Shown: positions 60,029-64,000 of the stretch, piece by piece | Position numbering within the stretch: the stretch's first letter is position 1 | Layout: the number at the start of each line of letters is the position of its first letter | DNA from: Staphylococcus cornubiensis | GTDB taxonomy: Bacteria; Bacillota; Bacilli; Staphylococcales; Staphylococcaceae | Assembly (NCBI RefSeq): GCF_900183575.1 | Contig: NZ_FXUZ01000001.1 | Location: 186,001-250,000, forward strand | Reading direction: 5' to 3' | DNA: 64,000 nt | Notes under the pieces: generated by a model | What the model was told of the DNA's origin: nothing | The model's database searches: none | The model's input: the letters and a program-made list of their open reading frames with translations, nothing else | Translations under genes and position numbers: made by a program

Positions 60029-62659
60029 ATGAAAAATTTAAAAGCAAGTGAAATTCGTCAAATGTATATTGACTTTTTTGTAGAGAAGGGACATATGGTC
60101 GAACCTTCTGCACCGTTAGTCCCAATTGACGATGATACTTTATTATGGATTAACTCAGGGGTAGCGACGTTAAAAAAATATTTTGATGGCCGTGAAATAC
60201 CGAAAAAGCCACGTATCGTGAATGCCCAAAAATCAATTCGTACGAACGATATTGAAAATGTAGGTTTTACTGCGCGACACCATACGTTTTTTGAAATGTT
60301 AGGGAACTTCTCAATTGGTGATTACTTTAAACGTGAAGCGATTGAATTTGCGTGGGAGTTTTTAACGAGCGAACGTTGGATGGCAATGGCACCAGAAAAA
60401 TTGTATGTAACGATTCATCCAGAAGATACTGAAGCGTATGATTTATGGACAAATGTTATTGGATTAACTGAAGATCGTATTATCCGTATCGAAGGCAACT
60501 TCTGGGATATCGGTGAAGGGCCATCTGGACCAAATACAGAAATTTTCTATGACCGCGGTGAAGCATATGGACAAGACGATCCTGCTGAAGAAATGTACCC
60601 AGGTGGAGAAAATGAACGTTATTTAGAAGTATGGAACCTTGTATTCAGTGAATTTAACCATAATAAAGACCATACTTATACACCACTACCAAGTAAAAAT
60701 ATTGATACGGGTATGGGATTAGAACGTATGACGTCGATCTCTCAAGATGTGCGTACGAACTATGAAACAGATCTATTTATGCCTATTATCGGTCAAGTTG
60801 AGGCGATTTCAGGTAAAAAATATTTGGTGGATAAAGAGAATGATGTTGCATTTAAAGTCATCGCGGATCATATCCGTACGATAGCTTTTGCGATTTCAGA
60901 CGGTGCGTTACCTGCAAATGAAGGCCGCGGCTATGTATTACGTCGTCTGTTACGTCGTGCTGTTAGATTTAGTCAAACATTAGAAATTAACGAGCCATTT
61001 ATGTACCAATTGGTCGACATCGTAGCTGATATTATGGAACCGTATTATCCAAACGTTAAAGAAAAAGCAGACTTTATTGCACGTGTCATTAAATCTGAAG
61101 AAGAACGCTTCCACGAAACATTAGAAGAAGGTTTAGCGATTTTAAATGATTTAATCACACAAGCCAAATCTTCAAACCAAACGATTGCGGGAGAAGATGC
61201 CTTCAAATTATATGACACATATGGTTTCCCAATCGAGCTTACCGAAGAAATTACATTGAACGAAGGTTTAGCTATTGATATGGATGCATTTAACGATCAT
61301 ATGGAGGCACAACGTGAACGCGCACGTAAAGCACGACAAAGCAGTCAGTCAATGCAAGTTCAAAGCGAAGTGCTAAAAGAAATTGACACAGCGAGCAAGT
61401 TTTTAGGCTACGAAGCATTTGAAACGGAAGCGACAATTACTGATATTGTACGTGACGGCGAACGCGTAACAACAGCTGATGCAGGCGAAACGATTCATTT
61501 TATTATGGACCAAACACCATTCTATGCAGTGAGTGGTGGACAAGTCGCAGATAAAGGCACTGTCCGTAATGATCAATTTGAAATTCAAGTGACAGACGTC
61601 ATTAAAGCACCAAATGGTCAACATCTTCACACAGGTGTCGTGCAATTCGGTGTTGTAAAAGAAAATAGTGAAGTCACTGCAACAATCGATCGTCAAGCAA
61701 GAACAGCGATTATGAAGAACCATAGTGCCACGCACTTATTACATGCCGCATTGAAAAATGTTTTAGGTGAACATGTGAATCAAGCAGGTTCATTGGTTGA
61801 TAGCGACCGTCTCCGTTTCGACTTTTCACACATTGCACCAATGACTGCTGAAGAAATTAAACAAGTTGAACAAATGGTCAATGAAGAAATTTGGAACAGT
61901 ATTCCAGTCGATATTCAAGAAATGAACATTGCTGATGCAAAAGAGAAAGGTGCAATGGCATTATTTGGTGAAAAATATGGCGATATCGTACGTGTAGTAG
62001 ATATGCAACCATTCTCAATCGAGCTTTGTGGTGGGACACATGTGCAAAACACATCAGAAATCGGCTTGTTTAAAATTACAAGTGAGTCAGGTACAGGTGC
62101 AGGTGTGCGTCGTATCGAAGCCGTTACAGGTCAAAATGCATTCCTTTATTTAGAACATTATTTAGATCAATTCAATGCAATTAAGCAACAAGTGAAGGCA
62201 AAATCAGATGCGCAAGTGATTGAAAAAGTCGAGCAACTTCAACATAATGAAAAAGCTTTGAAACAAACGATTGAAGATAAAAACAAAGCATTAAATGAAT
62301 TGAAAATGGGCAATATTAAAGATCAAGTTGAAATGATCAACGACTTGCCAGTGCTTATTACAGAAGTTGAAGTGGATAATGCAAAAGCAATGCGTACAAC
62401 GATGGATGACTTTAAATCTAAATTACAAGATAGTATCATTGTGTTAGCGAGTGATGTAGATGGCAAAGTATCATTAATCGCTAGCGTACCGAAAGCATTA
62501 ACTGACCGCGTGAAAGCTGGAGACATTATTAAAAATATGGCACCTGTAGTCGGCGGGAAAGGTGGCGGCCGTCCAGACATGGCACAAGGTGGCGGTACTG
62601 AACCTAGCAAGATAACAGAAGCATTACAATTTATTAAAAACTATATTAAATCGTTATAA
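60029..62659 (+). CDS. alaS: Alanyl-tRNA synthetase
   Basis: Class II synthetase of 876 residues. The aminoacylation domain starts [17 protein letters not shown] and includes motif 2-type [16 protein letters not shown]. The editing domain with [11 protein letters not shown] and the ELCGGTHV zinc motif removes Ser and Gly. The C-terminal C-Ala domain contains the DHHA1-like [15 protein letters not shown] stretch. ATG 60029 follows AAGGAGTTG. An in-frame start at 59981 would lie in the T-box terminator and is rejected. It is controlled by the alanine T-box. Confidence 0.98.
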   Translation: MKNLKASEIRQMYIDFFVEKGHMVEPSAPLVPIDDDTLLWINSGVATLKKYFDGREIPKKPRIVNAQKSIRTNDIENVGFTARHHTFFEMLGNFSIGDYFKREAIEFAWEFLTSERWMAMAPEKLYVTIHPEDTEAYDLWTNVIGLTEDRIIRIEGNFWDIGEGPSGPNTEIFYDRGEAYGQDDPAEEMYPGGENERYLEVWNLVFSEFNHNKDHTYTPLPSKNIDTGMGLERMTSISQDVRTNYETDLFMPIIGQVEAISGKKYLVDKENDVAFKVIADHIRTIAFAISDGALPANEGRGYVLRRLLRRAVRFSQTLEINEPFMYQLVDIVADIMEPYYPNVKEKADFIARVIKSEEERFHETLEEGLAILNDLITQAKSSNQTIAGEDAFKLYDTYGFPIELTEEITLNEGLAIDMDAFNDHMEAQRERARKARQSSQSMQVQSEVLKEIDTASKFLGYEAFETEATITDIVRDGERVTTADAGETIHFIMDQTPFYAVSGGQVADKGTVRNDQFEIQVTDVIKAPNGQHLHTGVVQFGVVKENSEVTATIDRQARTAIMKNHSATHLLHAALKNVLGEHVNQAGSLVDSDRLRFDFSHIAPMTAEEIKQVEQMVNEEIWNSIPVDIQEMNIADAKEKGAMALFGEKYGDIVRVVDMQPFSIELCGGTHVQNTSEIGLFKITSESGTGAGVRRIEAVTGQNAFLYLEHYLDQFNAIKQQVKAKSDAQVIEKVEQLQHNEKALKQTIEDKNKALNELKMGNIKDQVEMINDLPVLITEVEVDNAKAMRTTMDDFKSKLQDSIIVLASDVDGKVSLIASVPKALTDRVKAGDIIKNMAPVVGGKGGGRPDMAQGGGTEPSKITEALQFIKNYIKSL

Positions 62660-62722
62660 TGAGTGTTGAATTCATGTAAAATAGAAGTTGTAATCTCATT
62701 ATGGTTTAAGGAGTGTTGGACT

Positions 62723-62995
62723 ATGGCTAATTTTGATAAAACAATGAAATTCAACTATGATGAACTTCCAAAAGACAACGTCGAAACAGTTTTAAACAAC
62801 GTCTACAAAACGCTAGAAGAACGCGGGTACAATGCTGTCAATCAGATCGTTGGTTATTTACTTTCAGGTGATCCTGCATATATTCCACGTCATAACGAAG
62901 CACGTAATCAAATCAGACACATCGATCGAGATGATATTATGGAAGAGCTTGTGTCATACTATTTAAAAAATCATAGTAAGGACGATCATGCTTAA
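62723..62995 (+). CDS. ireB: IreB-family regulatory phosphoprotein (UPF0297)
   Basis: A 90-residue protein starting [17 protein letters not shown]7 is the counterpart of a threonine phosphorylated by the PASTA kinase IreK in Enterococcus, where IreB modulates cephalosporin resistance. The role in staphylococci is inferred. Start ATG 62723 follows AAGGAGTG; a longer in-frame start at 62663 has no ribosome binding site. The end overlaps ruvX by eight bases, and the alaS-ireB-ruvX-DUF1292 order is conserved in Firmicutes. Confidence 0.94.
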   Translation: MANFDKTMKFNYDELPKDNVETVLNNVYKTLEERGYNAVNQIVGYLLSGDPAYIPRHNEARNQIRHIDRDDIMEELVSYYLKNHSKDDHA

Positions 62996-63416
62996 ACATA
63001 AAATTATCGGTTTAGATGTTGGAAGCCGTACTGTTGGCGTTGCGATTAGTGATTTGATGGGTTGGACGGCACAAGGTTTAGATACACTCCAAATTAACGA
63101 AGAAGAAAATGAGCTCGGAATTGACGCCTTAATTGACATTATACAAAAAGAAAATGTGGGTACTGTCGTCATTGGTTTACCTAAAAACATGAACAATTCT
63201 ATTGGCTTTCGTGGTGAAGCTTCGTTAAAATATAAAGACGTACTTGCAGAGCGAATGCCAAATTTAGAAATTGTGATGTGGGATGAGCGTTTAAGTACAA
63301 TGGCTGCAGAACGTTCACTGTTAGAAGCTGATGTATCAAGAGCTAAGAGAAAGAAAGTCATTGATAAAATGGCTGCGGTATTCATTTTACAAGGCTATTT
63401 AGATGGTCTGAATTAA
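62988..63416 (+). CDS. ruvX: RuvX/YqgF-type putative Holliday junction resolvase, pre-16S rRNA nuclease
   Basis: RNase H-fold nuclease of 142 residues. The catalytic aspartate is in [16 protein letters not shown], the [12 protein letters not shown] segment and [11 protein letters not shown] supply the other metal ligands. The family is named for resolvase activity, but in E. coli YqgF processes pre-16S rRNA, which fits better with a neighbourhood rich in translation genes. It begins inside the ireB end, so it is coupled. Confidence 0.95.
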   Translation: MLKHKIIGLDVGSRTVGVAISDLMGWTAQGLDTLQINEEENELGIDALIDIIQKENVGTVVIGLPKNMNNSIGFRGEASLKYKDVLAERMPNLEIVMWDERLSTMAAERSLLEADVSRAKRKKVIDKMAAVFILQGYLDGLN

Positions 63417-63429
63417 GGAGAGAGCAAAT

Positions 63430-63762
63430 ATGACAAACGAAAACCATAATCAAGAAATTGAAATTAAAAATGACGAAACTTTATTAACTTTATTTGATGA
63501 AGAAGGCAACGAAGTCTTATATCGTAAAATGTTAGAATTTTATCATCCTGGTTTTGAAAAAGAATATGTAATTCTTGCAGAAGAAGGCGCACAAGCGGAT
63601 GACGATGATTTAATCGAATTAATTCCTATGATTAATGAGCCGGATGAATCAGGAGAAGGCGGGCGCTTTTTACCTGTTGAAACTGAAGAAGAATGGGATA
63701 TGATTGAAGAAGTTGTCAATACGAATATGGATGATGAAGACGATCACGATCACGAGCATTAA
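63430..63762 (+). CDS. DUF1292 protein (UPF0473 family, YrzB-like)
   Basis: A 110-residue, strongly acidic protein. The domain [20 protein letters not shown] and the C-terminal histidine/aspartate tail [10 protein letters not shown] are typical of UPF0473. Function unknown. The ribosome binding site GGAGAGAGC precedes the ATG. Last gene of the alaS-ireB-ruvX group, with a terminator immediately after it. Confidence 0.93.
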   Translation: MTNENHNQEIEIKNDETLLTLFDEEGNEVLYRKMLEFYHPGFEKEYVILAEEGAQADDDDLIELIPMINEPDESGEGGRFLPVETEEEWDMIEEVVNTNMDDEDDHDHEH

Positions 63763-63773
63763 TCGCTAATGTG

Positions 63774-63819
63774 AAATAGAGACTGGGATATTAAGTTTTC
63801 CTAGTCTCTATTTCTTTTT
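63774..63819 (+). terminator. Terminator after the DUF1292 gene
   Basis: AAATAGAGACT (63774-63784) and AGTCTCTATTT (63803-63813) form an 11-bp stem followed by CTTTTTG. Confidence 0.9.
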
Positions 63820-63901
63820 GCTATCGTTCTTTATACATTTTGGAGTATTTTCATCATTATTGCTTATTATAATATTTGTAGTTTTATAGATATACATCAT
63901 G

Positions 63902-63957
63902 TAATGACTTACATAGTGGAGAAAGGGCGCGCATCGACATCGCTATGTAAGTCATTA
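63902..63957 (+). repeat. Perfect 15-bp inverted repeat near the window end
   Basis: TAATGACTTACATAG (63902-63916) and CTATGTAAGTCATTA (63943-63957) are exact reverse complements around a 26-base GC-rich loop, followed by TTTTAAATC. A TATAAT at 63868-63873 lies 29 bases upstream. Possible small RNA, leader structure of the gene beyond the window, or operator. Confidence 0.75.
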
Positions 63958-64000
63958 TTTTAAATCATCAAATTTCATGAAATGTTTCACTAAAATGACT

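Noticed and set aside
61403..61735. Minus-strand 110-codon frame opposite alaS
   Set aside because: It is a chance frame inside a fully conserved gene, with no start signals.
62963..63385. 140-codon minus-strand frame opposite ruvX
   Set aside because: It mirrors ruvX, whose catalytic motifs and coupling to ireB are clear.

Overview
The window looks like a chromosomal core segment of a Staphylococcus species. The proteins are close to, but clearly not identical with, S. aureus proteins as I remember them. The gene order (thrS-lysP-infC-rpmI-rplT, tig-clpX-engB-hemAXCDBL, tag-valS-folC-comC-radC, mreCD-rplU-prp-rpmA-obg, ruvAB-queA-tgt-yajC-secDF-recJ-apt, rel-dtd-lytH-hisS-aspS-6S RNA-tcdA-rarA-cymR, iscS-mnmA-recD2-alaS) is that of the S. 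aureus chromosome. The DNA is AT-rich, with strong ribosome binding sites and the Prp/L27 pair typical of Firmicutes. I would say a coagulase-variable animal staphylococcus (intermedius/hyicus-like), but the species is inference.

Layout. 1-4000: the end of thrS, a lysine riboswitch with lysP, and the infC-rpmI-rplT operon behind an L20-type attenuator. 4-9.7 kb: a Nudix gene and a partner gene, trigger factor, a 600-base hairpin-rich gap, clpX and engB. 9.7-16 kb: the complete hemAXCDBL operon from glutamyl-tRNA to uroporphyrinogen III, with a PerR-box-like palindrome at its promoter. 16-24 kb: a membrane protein of the AbrB family, tag on the minus strand, T-box-valS-folC, and comC-radC. 24-31 kb: a structured repeat, small membrane proteins, mreCD, the L21/Prp/L27 operon, obg and ruvAB. 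31-39 kb: queuosine genes, the SecDF-YajC translocase, recJ and apt. 39-41 kb: an MFS transporter that appears inserted between apt and rel. 41-49 kb: rel-dtd-lytH, T-box-hisS-aspS, 6S RNA and tcdA. 49-54.4 kb: the second copy of the structured repeat, rarA (minus), cymR, and a second apparent insertion (aldo-keto reductase, CsbD, a 53-residue protein, an LLM-family oxidoreductase). 54.4-64 kb: iscS-mnmA, a TPR gene, recD2, T-box-alaS and the ireB-ruvX-DUF1292 cluster.

The window is dominated by translation and its control. Aminoacyl-tRNA synthetases for Thr, Val, His, Asp and Ala are present, and valS, hisS-aspS and alaS each have a T-box leader. Two ribosomal-protein leaders (L20, L21), the stringent-response enzyme Rel, D-aminoacyl-tRNA deacylase, tRNA modification (queA, tgt, mnmA, iscS, tcdA) and 6S RNA complete this theme. 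A second theme is DNA repair (tag, radC, ruvAB, recJ, rarA, recD2, ruvX).

I saw no prophage, insertion sequence, CRISPR array, tRNA or rRNA gene. The least ordinary item is a pair of about 480-base dispersed repeats (23646-24128 and 49356-49835) whose long stems differ in sequence but remain complementary within each copy. This indicates a conserved structured RNA or DNA element that I cannot name. Other points of interest are the apt-rel and cymR-iscS insertions, a possible leader peptide before the MFS gene, the infC start codon, and unassigned perfect inverted repeats at 7069-7107 and 63902-63957.
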